Assembly (NCBI GenBank): GCA_019918135.1
Contig: WBZZ01002979.1
Location: 52,527-116,526 of the forward strand
Reading direction: 5' to 3'
From: Paulinella micropora
Taxonomy: Eukaryota; Cercozoa; Imbricatea; Euglyphida; Paulinellidae
DNA length: 64,000 bases
Every line of letters starts with the position of its first letter. The first letter of the stretch is position 1. The notes under the pieces were generated by a model, which saw nothing but the letters and a program-made list of their open reading frames with translations, searched no databases and was not told the DNA's origin. Shown piece by piece: positions 1 through 9,327 of this stretch. The position numbers were made by a program, and so were the translations under genes.

Positions 1-535
1 GGGCGACGCAAGTGAGAGGGGAGGGGGAGGACGTCTTCCTCACGGCGGCGTTGGGGCGTCTGTGCGGGATTTTCTTTCGCGCAAGTAGAATTTGGCGCTA
101 AATTGGCGCCTACGGTTGTTTTTCCGGGAAGGCTTAAGACGCACTGCCTTTTCTGACCGTATCACGCACCCTACCCCCCAGACGGCACCATTTGGCGCTA
201 AATGAACCGGCTGTTCCGGAGGCCAGCAGAGAAACAGGACGTTTTCCCGCAGAGAGAAACGGTACGCCTTTTTTTTTATTTGCACGAAATGTTTTCGGCC
301 CTCTTGCCTCCCCCTCCCCCCTTGCCTGACAGTGGGGGGAGTGACAGAACGGGACGACGCAAGTGAGAGGGGCGACGCAAGTGAGAGGGAGGGGGAGGAC
401 GTCTTTCTCACGGCGGCCTTTGGGCGTCTGTGTGGGATTTTGGACGTGACATGACTGAAAAAGGCAATTCCGTCGGAAAACCTGCAAAGCATTGTCTTTT
501 TTGACCTTATCACGTACCTCCCCCCCCCCCCCAGA
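1..535 (+). repeat. Composite repeat family B, two units (window edge)
   Basis: Two partial to full units of the 440-480 bp composite repeat seen again at 47.8, 56 and 62 kb. Each unit has the 18-bp minisatellite (GGGCGACGCAAGTGAGAG type), a purine run, a GAGGACGTCTTC segment, palindromic TTTGGCGCTAAAT sites, a segment ending in GACCGTATCACGCACC, and a CCGGACGTTTTCCCGC segment. A family A hairpin (about 438-513) closes the block. Long ORFs on both strands here are repeat by-products. The array runs off the left edge of the window. Confidence 0.85.
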
Positions 536-636
536 TCTTTCTAACCCATTTTGTTGGCGCAGGCTAGAAGAACGGGGGGGCGCGGATTGGGGGGGGGGGG
601 GGGAGGAGTGAGGAGGAGAAAGTGTGCTGTGCGCTA

Positions 637-1392
637 ATGGTTGCAACAATGGTAATTTGTGACACGCAAGACAAAAAAAACGTGTACCGATGCGGTTTCT
701 TTTCGTACGAGAGCGGGAACCGCGCTAAAGAACGAGTGGCGTGGAACGCAGCCATGAAAGCTAAGAGCATCAGCGCCTGTGAAGAGACCGGCTACATAAA
801 AGTATCGGCTGGTGAAATGAACGACTTTACAGTAAACCTGTCCAGAGATCTGCTGAGCGTCATCACCGCAGGTGTACACAGTGTTTGTTACGCTAAACTG
901 GTGGCTGAACTACGCAAGATTTCTGAATACATGAAGAGGATAACAAAAGAATCGTCTGTACAAGTTGGGCATTCTCTTTACTTGTTTAGCGAAAAGGCTA
1001 AGTACACACGCCATGGTGACCTAAGGGGCCTTCTTGGAGCACAGTTCGAGCAACCAGAAATAGCCAAAAACAAGGGGGCTCGGGCGCTACACGACTACTC
1101 CACACCGGCGACAATCGACATGACTGCTGCGGCCGAGCAATACATAGAGCTTTTGCAAAAGGTGTTTGCATGCACGCAATGTGGTAAAAACAAGTCTAAT
1201 GATAAGGAAGACATCAAGAGTTTCTTTGCAGAGCTTCTAGCAGACTGCAAACAGCACAAAATACCCGAGTGGCTTAAGAAAACGTCTAGTTTGAGCGATT
1301 GGCTTCGCCATTACCGCGAGGATGCAAGGCCTGGGCACAGCTGTGGGATCTTATGTGTCGGTACGCCGACGCGCTGTGGAAATGGTCCGTGA
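637..1392 (+). CDS. Unknown protein with CxxCGKNK motif, N-terminal part of a frameshifted gene
   Basis: Not recognised. The first in-frame ATG is at 637, with another at 649. The protein is about 250 aa, mostly helical, with one CTQCGKNK zinc-knuckle-like motif near residue 185. After LSDWLRHYRED the frame loses protein-like character and stops at 1392, while the overlapping frame carries good coding sequence onward to 1949. The simplest reading is one gene of about 430 codons broken by a 1-2 nt shift near 1315-1330. A 53-nt GTACGC...AAG intron (1361-1413) would also restore frame but would discard convincing sequence. Function is unknown. The CxxCGK motif is shared with four other proteins in the window. 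Confidence 0.6.
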   Translation: MVATMVICDTQDKKNVYRCGFFSYESGNRAKERVAWNAAMKAKSISACEETGYIKVSAGEMNDFTVNLSRDLLSVITAGVHSVCYAKLVAELRKISEYMKRITKESSVQVGHSLYLFSEKAKYTRHGDLRGLLGAQFEQPEIAKNKGARALHDYSTPATIDMTAAAEQYIELLQKVFACTQCGKNKSNDKEDIKSFFAELLADCKQHKIPEWLKKTSSLSDWLRHYREDARPGHSCGILCVGTPTRCGNGP

Positions 1393-1949
1393 GCAGAACC
1401 GAAGAGGCACAAGATCTTGAGTCTTTTTACTGCTGGCCTTGGAGCCCAGCGGACGTGGCCATCTATCGCTTAGAGTTTGGGAAAGAAATACAGGTCAGGG
1501 TCCGCCTCTCTGAACCTGTGCTCTTTGCCAAAACGAAGCCCAAAGTCATCCCACGCGCAGACCTAGTCGCACAAATGCAGTCGTACGAAATCAAGACGCA
1601 CGCCGAGTTCGCGGTAGTACTCTACTTGTCCTTGCTAGCCAACGGAGCCAGCCTTGCTGGCCAGGCTTGTTTCGCCACGAAAGCTAGACAAGAAATGGCG
1701 CTGCTACCATTGTTCAGCGCGCAAGCAAAGGCTGAAAAAGTCATAGACTGTGGAAAGGCGCTTGGCGCTGCCTCCCGTGCAGTCCAATACCTAGGCTTAG
1801 CGAACGGCGCGGACAAGATTGAGTTGTTGTCCAGTATCAGCGCAAATTATAAAGAACGAGGCACACGCAGTCTTCGGGGTCTCTTTTGTTCCGGCTCGGT
1901 AGCACGCTTCGCATGCGAGGGACGCGATCGTCCGAACTTGCCCAAGTAA
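1299..1949 (+). CDS. C-terminal part of the same frameshifted gene
   Basis: Continuation of the preceding reading frame in another phase. This phase is open from about 1290, the first ATG is at 1353, and it stops at 1947-1949. The Trp-rich start (WAQLWDLMCRYADALWKW) directly continues the style of the upstream ORF, followed by an Ala-rich helical C-terminal half. No domain is recognised. It ends 12 nt before the convergent ORF at 1962-2249, so the two genes share a minimal terminator region. If the frameshift is a sequencing error the two parts form one gene. Otherwise this is a pseudogene. Confidence 0.55.
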   Translation: MASPLPRGCKAWAQLWDLMCRYADALWKWSVSRTEEAQDLESFYCWPWSPADVAIYRLEFGKEIQVRVRLSEPVLFAKTKPKVIPRADLVAQMQSYEIKTHAEFAVVLYLSLLANGASLAGQACFATKARQEMALLPLFSAQAKAEKVIDCGKALGAASRAVQYLGLANGADKIELLSSISANYKERGTRSLRGLFCSGSVARFACEGRDRPNLPK

Positions 1950-1961
1950 AAAAAAAGTTGT

Positions 1962-2249
1962 TTAATATTTCGTGCCGCAGTTGATTGTACAATGCGCTGG
2001 GGGTTCTACAACTAAGTTCAGACGCTTTTCAGTTAGTTGCTGCTGCAGGGCTATTATGCTATCATGAACAAGATTTAAACGATTTACTTCATCTGCATCT
2101 CCGTCCAAGGTCCACAGATAGCGATACATCAGCCTATTATGTTCGTCAGTTAGCGTACTTAACGTATTGCAAGCAATAACGTATTCTCGTTTGAGTGCGC
2201 GTTGGGCACGAGGAGGAAGTCCCGTCGATTCGATTTGTTTAGTCGTCAT
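1962..2249 (-). CDS. Small helical hypothetical protein (95 aa)
   Basis: ATG-started ORF on the reverse strand, convergent with the gene ending at 1949. The protein is predominantly alpha-helical with charged heptad-like spacing (residues about 15-80) and ends in a short tail with two Cys and one His (AHCTINCGTKY). No repeat family overlaps it and its composition is balanced, which favours a real gene. Function is unknown. Its upstream region (2250-2320) holds a CATA microsatellite. Confidence 0.5.
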   Translation of the reverse strand: MTTKQIESTGLPPRAQRALKREYVIACNTLSTLTDEHNRLMYRYLWTLDGDADEVNRLNLVHDSIIALQQQLTEKRLNLVVEPPAHCTINCGTKY

Positions 2250-2290
2250 CTATGCCACACAATACATATGACAATTGCATTAGAGTACTA

Positions 2291-2318
2291 CACATACATA
2301 CATACATACATACATACT
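2291..2318. repeat. CATA tetranucleotide microsatellite
   Basis: About seven tandem copies of CATA, just upstream of the reverse-strand ORF at 1962-2249. Confidence 0.9.
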
Positions 2319-2319
2319 G

Positions 2320-3086
2320 CCTTTGCCATACAAGCAAGCTAGCACTCGTCTTTGTTCCGGTGAGACCTTATTTTCTCTTGCCTGGTGCCTTGATTGCCAC
2401 CAAATCGCTTGATTAGTGGCAACTGCACGCAGGCACCTCCAGTTTCGGTTGCGTGCATGCACCCAAACAGTACCAACAGAGGGGGGGGGCGCCCCCCCCC
2501 TCCCTCCTACACCGGGACAAGCAAAGGCGTGAGAGGGGGGGGAGGGCCCCCCCCCCTCCTTTCCTAATCTTGCAAATCATTGCGGAAAGAAAATGACCCG
2601 CCACTGCCCAGCTTACTGAGCCTTGGCGTCTAGCATAAAAAACCTTGCACACCTTGAATAACAAATGTTAACTTCTGGTGTGTGCGCACCAAAAGCAGCA
2701 ACTTCTCAGTGCCAAAATTAAAAACTTTGCAATCCTAGGGGAGCACGAGCTTGTGCAGTTCTTGCAAATAACTGACTGTAATTTTTGCTTTCTGACACCT
2801 GAGACAAGCCGGTAAGCAGATAGTCCGTAGCTTGGGGGCAATGGCTAAATTCTGCCTTGTATTTCCGTTCTGTGGATTTCCCAGCGCGTAGGCTGGCTCA
2901 GCACGCGGGCTTTCGTCTGGCCTTTGTCTTGTACATTATATAACCTAACCGGCACGGGGGAAAAAAGTCGCTTGTTGAGCCCCCCCCTCTGGAGCCCTCC
3001 CCCCCTCTTGAGCCCCCCCCCCTCTTGTTCTTTGGTCTCTTTTATTCTTTCCCACTCTTTTTTTAGCACAGGTAGCTCTGCGTCGG
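2320..3086. other. Intergenic region with G-run/C-run palindromes
   Basis: No convincing gene. It holds two inverted G-run/C-run palindromes (about 2478-2503 and 2535-2563), polypurine/polypyrimidine runs at 2970-3030, and the family C core phrase (GTGCCAAAATTAAAAACTTTG) near 2710. It acts as the upstream region of LRR protein 1. Confidence 0.6.
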
Positions 3087-3090
3087 AGTG

Positions 3091-3100
3091 TATATAAGTA
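3091..3100 (+). promoter_or_regulatory. TATA-like promoter element of LRR protein 1
   Basis: TATATAAGTA sits 15 bp before the ATG at 3115. The same word, with flanking GGAGT and AAA, lies upstream of the paralogue on the opposite strand (16061-16070). Conservation between diverged paralogues supports a promoter or transcription-start role. Confidence 0.55.
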
Positions 3101-3114
3101 AAGGCTGTAAACTT

Positions 3115-4779
3115 ATGTCACAGCCTATCTGCAAAGTTTGCGGCAAGCAAAAAAAGAAAACCAGTCAAGAAACGCAACTAGCGGACGTATCAGACGACGA
3201 GAAATGGCGCTATGTAGAAAAAGCCCACCAGCTTTCGTCAGGGTTCATCACCGTCTGGGACAACTCAAAGCAATGGGACACCGCTATCCAAAAGTGCAAA
3301 AACGCTCCTAGGCTCGTGATTGGAAACGAGGTGACTTACGAGGAGCTCGAACGCCTACTAACGCTGCGTGACGAGTTTGCCGAGCTGCGCGTGTGTGATG
3401 AAGATGGTTCGGGCTTAGCCCAAAAGACAGAAAAGCGAAAGGCTTTGCCACGAAATGCCTGGAGAAAGGTCCGGGGGCTACGGGTGTGCCTTGCAGACTG
3501 GACAGCGGGTGATCTAACAGTGTTCGTCAACGGATGTTATCCAAACAAATCTGTAAACAGTTGGATCGACGATTCTGCATTCAGCGTGTTCGAAAGCGTG
3601 CTGCAGAAGCTGGATATCAGTGGCTGTGTCAAGGTCGAGTCTTTGCCCGAATTGGGCATATTCAAGAAGCTAAAGGATATTAACGTGTGTCAAACCGGGA
3701 TCAAAACACTAGGTGATATTTTTTTGTATGGAAATCAAGGGAAGGACCTGGAGCGGATCTGCTTTACCCTCGTGGAGGGCGGGGGGAGCTTGTCCAACTA
3801 TCTGCCAACGAGCGTGAAGCCCAAGAAGCTTGAGGTCTACTATGCCACCGAGTCTGGCAGGCCCGTCGCGGGCAGGGGAGAGGCTACAACAGTTACTTTG
3901 TCCGGCCTCTCTGCATTGCCGGGCTTGGTTTCTCTTCGCTTCGTAAACAATACCAGCAAGGCCGTCAAGCTAGCAGATCAAGTCTGGGGTGATATTGGAA
4001 TGGTACTTTCTACGAGCTTTGAAGACTTGTTTCTGGTGGGCGTTCAGCTAGACGGGAAAGAAATCAAGCTCCTGCAGCAGTTCTCCCAGCAGCTGGTGAA
4101 CATAGGAAGAACAAGGGGCTTCAACACATTGCATCTAGAAGGTTGCAAGCTGGATGTGAGTGGGAATGATAAAAATTACAAAACTGCTGATGAGGTGGTA
4201 AGCGAGGTTGCCGCCTGTTTGGGGTCCAAGATGAAGGCCAGCAATTTGGAGTTTGTGGAGTGTGCGTTCACAGGGAACAAGCCGGCGGAAAGCCTGTGGC
4301 CTCTTGGTCAGAATCCTCGAATCAAAAGTTTAACGCTGTGGAAGACTAGCACGCCGTTCCCATGCCTTTACAGACAGCCCCCTAAACACAGGATGCCTTC
4401 ACTGCGGAAACTAGCTCTCGACCCGTGTCCTCTGGATAACGACAGGGTCGTTGCTAGTATCAAAGCCTGTAAGCCTCTCCAGAGCCTGACGATTGGTTCT
4501 GTAAGTGACGCATCGTATGCAGTGCTGCAAAAGCTGGTACAGCAAGCCAGGGTTAAATCTCTGAGTCTGCACATGAAAAACACGGCTTTCAACTTGGTGG
4601 TCGGCCTTATCAAGACCTGTCCCTCCCTCAAGACCTTGGAGCTGCCCTACCCGACACAATTTACCTTGGCTCAGTGGTATGAGGTGTTGAAAGAAGCTGA
4701 GCTTCGTAAGCGCCAGTTGGTCTTTGGGCTGCCAACAAATACAAGGCCCCCCCCAAAGAGGTGTGCGCTGGGGCGTTAG
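3115..4779 (+). CDS. LRR protein 1 with N-terminal CxxC zinc-knuckle-like tag
   Basis: 554 aa. The first ATG is at 3115 (MSQPICKVCGK). A CxxCGKQKKK tag at residues 5-14 precedes a conserved helical region (DDEKWRYVEKAHQLSSGF) and then a long series of irregular leucine-rich repeats from about residue 90 to the C terminus, of the LxxLxLxxC / LxxLDISGC type. LRR solenoids bind proteins, and the basic CxxC tag could bind zinc or nucleic acid. The paralogue at 14356-15978 is collinear over its whole length, differing mainly by small indels, so this copy is intact. There is no signal peptide and no F-box consensus, so a cytosolic or nuclear adaptor is the most one can infer. Confidence 0.85.
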   Translation: MSQPICKVCGKQKKKTSQETQLADVSDDEKWRYVEKAHQLSSGFITVWDNSKQWDTAIQKCKNAPRLVIGNEVTYEELERLLTLRDEFAELRVCDEDGSGLAQKTEKRKALPRNAWRKVRGLRVCLADWTAGDLTVFVNGCYPNKSVNSWIDDSAFSVFESVLQKLDISGCVKVESLPELGIFKKLKDINVCQTGIKTLGDIFLYGNQGKDLERICFTLVEGGGSLSNYLPTSVKPKKLEVYYATESGRPVAGRGEATTVTLSGLSALPGLVSLRFVNNTSKAVKLADQVWGDIGMVLSTSFEDLFLVGVQLDGKEIKLLQQFSQQLVNIGRTRGFNTLHLEGCKLDVSGNDKNYKTADEVVSEVAACLGSKMKASNLEFVECAFTGNKPAESLWPLGQNPRIKSLTLWKTSTPFPCLYRQPPKHRMPSLRKLALDPCPLDNDRVVASIKACKPLQSLTIGSVSDASYAVLQKLVQQARVKSLSLHMKNTAFNLVVGLIKTCPSLKTLELPYPTQFTLAQWYEVLKEAELRKRQLVFGLPTNTRPPPKRCALGR

Positions 4780-5085
4780 CTTTTTTTATTTACGTCCTCC
4801 CCCTCCCTCTCACTCTCGTCGCCCCTCTCACCTTTGTCGCCCCTCTCACCTTTGTCATCTGCTTATTCCTCCCCCCCCCCTCCTGTTGTCCCTCCTCAGA
4901 GCGCGTGCAAACGCGTTCCAAAAAAAATGTCTTTTCCACTTTTCATATTCCCGCAGATATTTCCGCAGATCTTGCAGAGGGAAGAGGCAGGGGCGCGCTT
5001 TGCCGGTGTACAAAATCACGCGAAAAAAGAAATCCCTTACAAAGTTTTAATATTGGCACTAAGAACAGGGAGCGGTCCTGTACCA
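4780..5085. repeat. Repeat-derived spacer (minisatellite arm and family C)
   Basis: Contains the pyrimidine-strand form of the 18-bp repeat (CTCTCACCTTTGTCGCCC, about 4818-4860), the phrase GCGTGCAAACGCGTTCCAAA found also at 29.6, 50.8, 52.0, 58.2 and 58.7 kb, and a family C core near 5037-5065. ORFs through it are repeat artefacts. Confidence 0.75.
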
Positions 5086-5405
5086 TGGAGTTCGGGCAAG
5101 GGAGGATACAAACGCGCGGTCCATGGTATTATCATTGGACAGCTTCGTTCCAAACTGGCAAAAGAGCGAACCGCACTAGCAGAGATAAAGGAAACGGAGT
5201 TCGAAATTTTTATGGTGCGGAAGCGGGTCAGGGTGGAGACCAGCCAGGCCCCCGAGAGAGCGTGCAAAAACCTAACAACTATACGGAGAACGCTTGCTCG
5301 TGCAAGCCTGTAACGAATTCTGGCCACGCTGCTGCTAGTAATGATCGACAGGGCTGTGGGGGGAGAATTTGTACCAGTTCGGATTTCTTCCGAGCTCTGA
5401 ATTAG
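5086..5405 (+). pseudogene. Possible gene fragment of unknown family
   Basis: After the repeat ends at about 5085, two overlapping forward frames stay open to 5313 and 5405. One carries a basic helical stretch (QLRSKLAKERTALAEIKE). The other has YYHWTASFQTGKR. Neither starts cleanly outside the repeat, so this is probably a 5'-truncated fragment. Coding frame and function are undecided. Confidence 0.25.
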
Positions 5406-5534
5406 CGAAAGAGCTTATTAAAACCGGTCTTAGTGAAATTAAATTTCTACAGCCAACAAAAAGGTCTTTTGTTGTCATTTAAAAAAATGCTTTTCTTACT
5501 GAAACCTAACATTATTAGTGCTGCTAGCAGAAGA

Positions 5535-5846
5535 CTAGGCGAGCTTGCGCGCGCGTTCACAAGCCCACCGGAACATCTGGTAAGAGATCAGGCCGTCGTC
5601 CTCAAAGTACACATTCACCTGGCGCACAGCTCCTCCCACCAGCCTGTCCGCCGTGGTACTGCTGGCTCGGCTGCCGTCGCGGTGGGGGGCTGGCAGAAGA
5701 GTTAATTCTTTGAGTGCCCCCATCGCCTGACGCGCGCTGTTGCGAGACCGGCCAAAGCTGTTATAGACCACACAAAATCCCGTGAACCGTTTTTTGCGTG
5801 AAATTGGGTGAAATATCAAAATACAAATTTCATCACATTTCACCAA
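5535..5846 (-). CDS. Weak hypothetical ORF
   Basis: 103-codon reverse-strand ORF. The C-terminal half (residues about 60-103) reads like ordinary protein (QVNVYFEDDGLISYQMFRW), while the N-terminal part lies in A/T-rich low-complexity sequence. No family recognised and no homologous copy in the window. It could be a truncated gene. Confidence 0.25.
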   Translation of the reverse strand: MVKCDEICILIFHPISRKKRFTGFCVVYNSFGRSRNSARQAMGALKELTLLPAPHRDGSRASSTTADRLVGGAVRQVNVYFEDDGLISYQMFRWACERARKLA

Positions 5847-5904
5847 GTTTCACGGGTCCAGCGCTCATGTCTGTTTATCACTTTCACTAACCGGTTTTTG
5901 TGTG

Positions 5905-6052
5905 CTTACAGCTCTCTCTCTACAACCTTTCATGCTGTCGGCGATTTCTTTTCTTTTGCCGTATCTATTTTTGTACACATTTTCCGATAAAGATTACTTC
6001 CCACTTGTCCATATTGACACGGCCCGGCCCCGCCGACTTTTATTAAAGACCC
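5905..6052 (+). repeat. Dispersed 140-bp duplication (copy 1)
   Basis: Begins CTCTCTCTACAACCTTTC and ends in a GC-rich segment GGCCCGGCCCCGCCGACTTTTA. Nearly identical sequence recurs at about 59900-60047. Neither copy encodes a recognisable product. Confidence 0.7.
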
Positions 6053-6189
6053 GGCATATGGGAGAGGGGGAGAGGCAAGGGGGCGCCAAGAAAGTGTAAG
6101 AAAAGTCCATGCTGAAATTAAAACTCGAAAAATGAAGAGAAGAGACAGTTGGTTTGAATACAAAAGTGCTAGTCAACAACTTAGCCTAA

Positions 6190-6420
6190 TTGTGTCGCTA
6201 CCACACGCACATACACACACACTGCGTGCACCTAGGATTTTGTTTTCTTTTGTCTTGCTAACTGTCTTTCTCTCTGTCACATCAATCGAGCTACTCTGTC
6301 CTTACCCGTAGCCGCGGCCGCCACCATCGTTAGCAGATGCATGGAGATCTTCTTTTTCTTGGAGGAGAAAGGTCACACGCGTTCACGATTTTTTATAAGC
6401 CTACACAAACAACGAAGAAA
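6190..6420 (+). repeat. Dispersed repeat family F, copy 1
   Basis: About 230 bp beginning in CTACCACACGCACATACAC and containing a GCGGCCGCCACCAT segment, then ATGGAGATCTTCTT and a CGCGTTCACGA end. Copies occur at 12640-12870 and 29740-29980. An ATG after the GCC-rich segment opens only about 20 codons. Confidence 0.7.
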
Positions 6421-6634
6421 ATAAAAAAAGCTGGAGCTCTTCTCTTGCCCCCCTTCCCCGAGGTGAAAGGGAGGGGGGGGGCCTCCCCCCTTGCCCCCTC
6501 GCTCCACAGGTGTAAGAGAGAAAGAGAGACATGTCCGTATAAAGTGAATTCTTCGTTACAGCTGGCTGGAGCTAGACGTCCCAAGCCGAATGCTGTGAAC
6601 TGGTGGCCGCGTCGACTTGTCTTATTTCCCCAGC

Positions 6635-8191
6635 ATGTCAGACCCCGAACCTCGCCGGAAGCGGTTGTGCCAGCGCGCTCAACAGCCCTCGTGGCTGGCT
6701 GTTGATCCGACACTGTGGTCCGTCGTGCTGGCCTTTCTGGGCGAACCCGCGAGTCTGCACACGGCGTCCAAAGTTTGCAAACTCTGGGCCTCTGTCCTCC
6801 AAAAGCGACATTTTTGGCAGAGCCTGCGTCAGGTGTTGGAGCTTGATCTCAGACTGCGCAGCCATTGCCGATTCCTGTCTTCGCCAGCGGGGCGCGCTTT
6901 TCTCGCGGCCGGAGGGTTCTGTTGCTCGTTGGCCCTGACGGCCGACACCAAAACCAGCGCGCCCTCGAACGATTTGCTGAGCCAGCTTAGGCCCCAGCGA
7001 CTGCGGGCCAGCGGCGACTACTTGACCAGAGACAAGCTCCGGGCACTGCTTGGCGGAAATCCGTCCTTGTCCGTAGTTTGTATCCAACGGGGACAGCTGG
7101 ACGACGGAATCCTGTCCCAGTTGCCCGCCTCGGTCCACACGCTCGAGCTGAGACGCTGTTACTGCTTGTACGGAGACAAAGTGTCCTGCCTACCGACCTC
7201 TTTGCGGCGGCTGGCCCTGCGCCGTTGCGGTGCAGTTGGGTTGAACGGGTTTACGAGGCTGCTACAGCTTGCGCCGGGGCTGCTGCACCTAGAGCTCGAG
7301 CAATCGATCCATGACGACCTGCCTTGGCTGGCCCAGATCCAAACATTGGCTGGTTTGCAGGGGCTCCGCCTGCGCCACTTGCAGAGCGTCACTCGCAACT
7401 CTCTCAACCAGCTCTGCCACGCGCTGCCAGAGCTGGAAGAGCTCGAGGTTTCGCATTGCGGTTTCCTGGAGGTCTCTCCCACCAATCTGAACGCTCTGCC
7501 GAAGCTCTCGCGCCTGAAGTGCCGCGATATCGACTACCTCACGTACCCCCACGGGCTGCCGGCGGGGCTCACGCACTTAGAACTCGTCAACGCCGGGTCC
7601 CTTGACGACTACTGGCTGCACTCACTGTCACAGCTGAGCTCGCTACAGGAGCTGCACCTCGGCAATTGCAGGAGCTTCACCGACGCCGGGCTAGCCAGGC
7701 TAAGACCTGCAGCACTGCACACCTTGGTACTGACTGACTGCCGCCAACTAACAGACCGGGGGCTCGGTGACCTCGCACGCAACCTGCCGGGCCTGCACAC
7801 GGTGGCCATCCTTGGCTGCAACCGCTTGACCGACGGCGGGCTGCGCCTGGCAGTGCGGCGCTGGCAAGGGCTGCGCAGCCTCGGGCTAGAGCTCCAGGGC
7901 GGGTGTGCCGGCGCGTGGCTCGCCGAACTGCCCAGCGGCCTCCGGCGGTTGCAGCTACTCAACGTGAGCATCCACGACTACACGCTAAAGAGCCTGGCAC
8001 GGTTTACCCGGCTGTGCGAGCTGCGCCTCGAGCTTTGTCAAGAAGTGACTGACGAGGGACTTGTCCACTTAGAACAGCTAGCGGACCTGAGGTCGCTAAA
8101 ACTGGGCAGGGCCGGGCAAGTCACCACCGCCGGAGCCGAGCGCCTGGCGCAAGCTCTCGAGCTGCACCAGCTAAAAGTTTTGCGTAAGTAG
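6635..8191 (+). CDS. F-box/leucine-rich-repeat protein
   Basis: 518 aa. First in-frame ATG at 6635. After a basic N terminus comes an F-box-like segment at residues about 22-60 (DPTLWSVVLAFLGEP... VCKLWASVLQKRHFW). At least ten cysteine-containing LRRs follow (LxxLxLxxCxxLTDxGL, clearest at residues 330-420), the Amn1/FBXL type. Such proteins are substrate receptors of SCF ubiquitin ligases: the F-box would bind Skp1 and the LRR arc the target. GC-rich, codon-biased and intact. The stop (TAG, 8189-8191) lies right at the junction with a fragment of the knob-domain family, so the natural C terminus may have been clipped. Confidence 0.85.
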   Translation: MSDPEPRRKRLCQRAQQPSWLAVDPTLWSVVLAFLGEPASLHTASKVCKLWASVLQKRHFWQSLRQVLELDLRLRSHCRFLSSPAGRAFLAAGGFCCSLALTADTKTSAPSNDLLSQLRPQRLRASGDYLTRDKLRALLGGNPSLSVVCIQRGQLDDGILSQLPASVHTLELRRCYCLYGDKVSCLPTSLRRLALRRCGAVGLNGFTRLLQLAPGLLHLELEQSIHDDLPWLAQIQTLAGLQGLRLRHLQSVTRNSLNQLCHALPELEELEVSHCGFLEVSPTNLNALPKLSRLKCRDIDYLTYPHGLPAGLTHLELVNAGSLDDYWLHSLSQLSSLQELHLGNCRSFTDAGLARLRPAALHTLVLTDCRQLTDRGLGDLARNLPGLHTVAILGCNRLTDGGLRLAVRRWQGLRSLGLELQGGCAGAWLAELPSGLRRLQLLNVSIHDYTLKSLARFTRLCELRLELCQEVTDEGLVHLEQLADLRSLKLGRAGQVTTAGAERLAQALELHQLKVLRK

Positions 8192-8686
8192 AGGGGCAAG
8201 GGGCACAGCGGCACAGGCGTTGTCTGCCGCGGGCTGGGGTCACTGTGCATGCTAGAGGGGCACGTCGTTTTCGACCAGGACCGACTGCGCTTCGAAGAGG
8301 CCACGGCCCTTCCTCCAAACAGTACGACAAAGAGTAACACAACTAGAGTGGAGGCCTGGTGTACTTTGCTGCAGTTGCCTGCGAACTGGCGGCCCGCGCA
8401 AGCCGTCACATATTTCTTTCCTGACAAAACCTTTTTCCCGCTGCTGTTTGAATTCAATTACGCAAGCTCTGCCATCAAGCAAAACAAGCTGGAGGTAAGC
8501 GTCGACGGGCGGATCCGCCTCTGTGTCCAGTACACCATTTGCTCCGGCTGGCCGCTGGCCCCTAACTCGAACTGCCACAAGCCGCGGCATACAACGTTCG
8601 ACGAGTTCAAGGGCTTCGTCGTCCCGCAGGGGGTAGACCTCGGCGTGCTGAAATGGTCCACCGCAGCCTCGGGCCCCGACGCCTAG
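8192..8686 (+). pseudogene. C-terminal fragment of the knob-domain protein family
   Basis: From about 8198 this matches the C-terminal half of the full-length gene at 46813-47742 (shared SGTGV.C, LCMLEGHVVFD, CTLLQLP..WRPAQ.VTY.FP, FFPL, LEV..DGR.RLCV). The homology starts in frame before the ATG at 8249, showing that the N-terminal half is missing. The downstream end is intact (DLGVLKW) with its own stop. An internal ATG could allow a 145-aa product, but loss of the N-terminal region argues for a remnant. Confidence 0.75.
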
Positions 8687-8824
8687 TGCAAGCAGCATTG
8701 ATTAAAAACACTATACAGACAAATCGCGCTGTCTTTGTCTCAGCAACAGTTTTGGGTAGCCCACCTGGTCCAAAGCGGACCGTGCCGCGTCCGCAGCCAA
8801 TTACGGAAGAGTCTCGGTAAGGTC

Positions 8825-9100
8825 CGGAGGTTAGGCTCTACTGACGCTAGCGCCAGTAGAGCCGAAGCCGCGAGGCCACCACTATAGCCTAACGTCAGCA
8901 CGCAGGCGCGAACGCGAACGCGCCGCAGTCACCCAAGAATGGTAAGCGGAAGTGTTTATGTTGGGGTTAGGGTTCGTCTTCAATGGAAGACCCCTTGAGA
9001 AGGAACGTTGACAACGTCAACGTTCCCGACTCCATATTTTGTCAACGTTCCTTCTTCTAGTGTAATTCAATACCCGCCGCCTACCTACCCGGCGGCGGGT
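8825..9100. other. Cluster of DNA/RNA hairpins
   Basis: Several near-perfect inverted repeats in 275 bp. GGCTCTACTG/CAGTAGAGCC (8834-8843, 8854-8863) is enclosed by GTTAGGCT/AGCCTAAC (8830-8837, 8886-8893). GTCTTC/GAAGAC is at 8976-8991. GGAACGTTGAC/GTCAACGTTCC (9002-9012, 9016-9026) has a third arm at 9041-9051. ACCCGCCGCC/GGCGGCGGGT is at 9072-9100. No ORF. Could be a structured RNA, a cruciform or origin-like element, or nested insertion ends. Confidence 0.6.
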
Positions 9101-9327
9101 CCGAAACAGCCGAGCAGGCTGTGTCGGAAGGCAAGCAAGAGGGAGGAAGCGGTGGGAAGGGGGGCGCCCCCTCCCTTCCCTCTCTCGCTCCCCCCCCCCC
9201 GCCCCCCTTGGCGGTGTGGGCGCGCGGGGTATTAGTGTGTGTCACAGGGACAGAAAAAGTCTGCGTTCGCTTTTTCATAAAGCGCTGTTTCCGCTCTTTT
9301 CAAAAGAATTTTATAGAAATGCTTGGT
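9101..9327. other. Low-complexity spacer
   Basis: G-run and C-run rich (9158-9210) with a GGGGCGCCCCCTCCC palindrome; no gene seen. Confidence 0.6.

Noticed and set aside
1275..1300. Programmed -1 frameshift at a slippery AAAAC stretch
   Set aside because: No canonical heptamer in the zero frame and no clear downstream pseudoknot; good coding continues past it, so the phase change lies later.
6320..6345. Vector-like GCGGCCGCCACC (NotI plus Kozak) segment
   Set aside because: Found in three diverged copies of a natural 230-bp repeat with ordinary flanks; not cloning-vector contamination.
7078..7605. Other-frame ORFs inside the F-box/LRR gene
   Set aside because: Shadows of a GC-rich gene; the LRR frame has a clear repeat pattern and the others do not.
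8961..8974. Telomere-like TTGGGGTTAGGGTT
   Set aside because: Only two partial units, internal to the window and surrounded by unique hairpins; no array.
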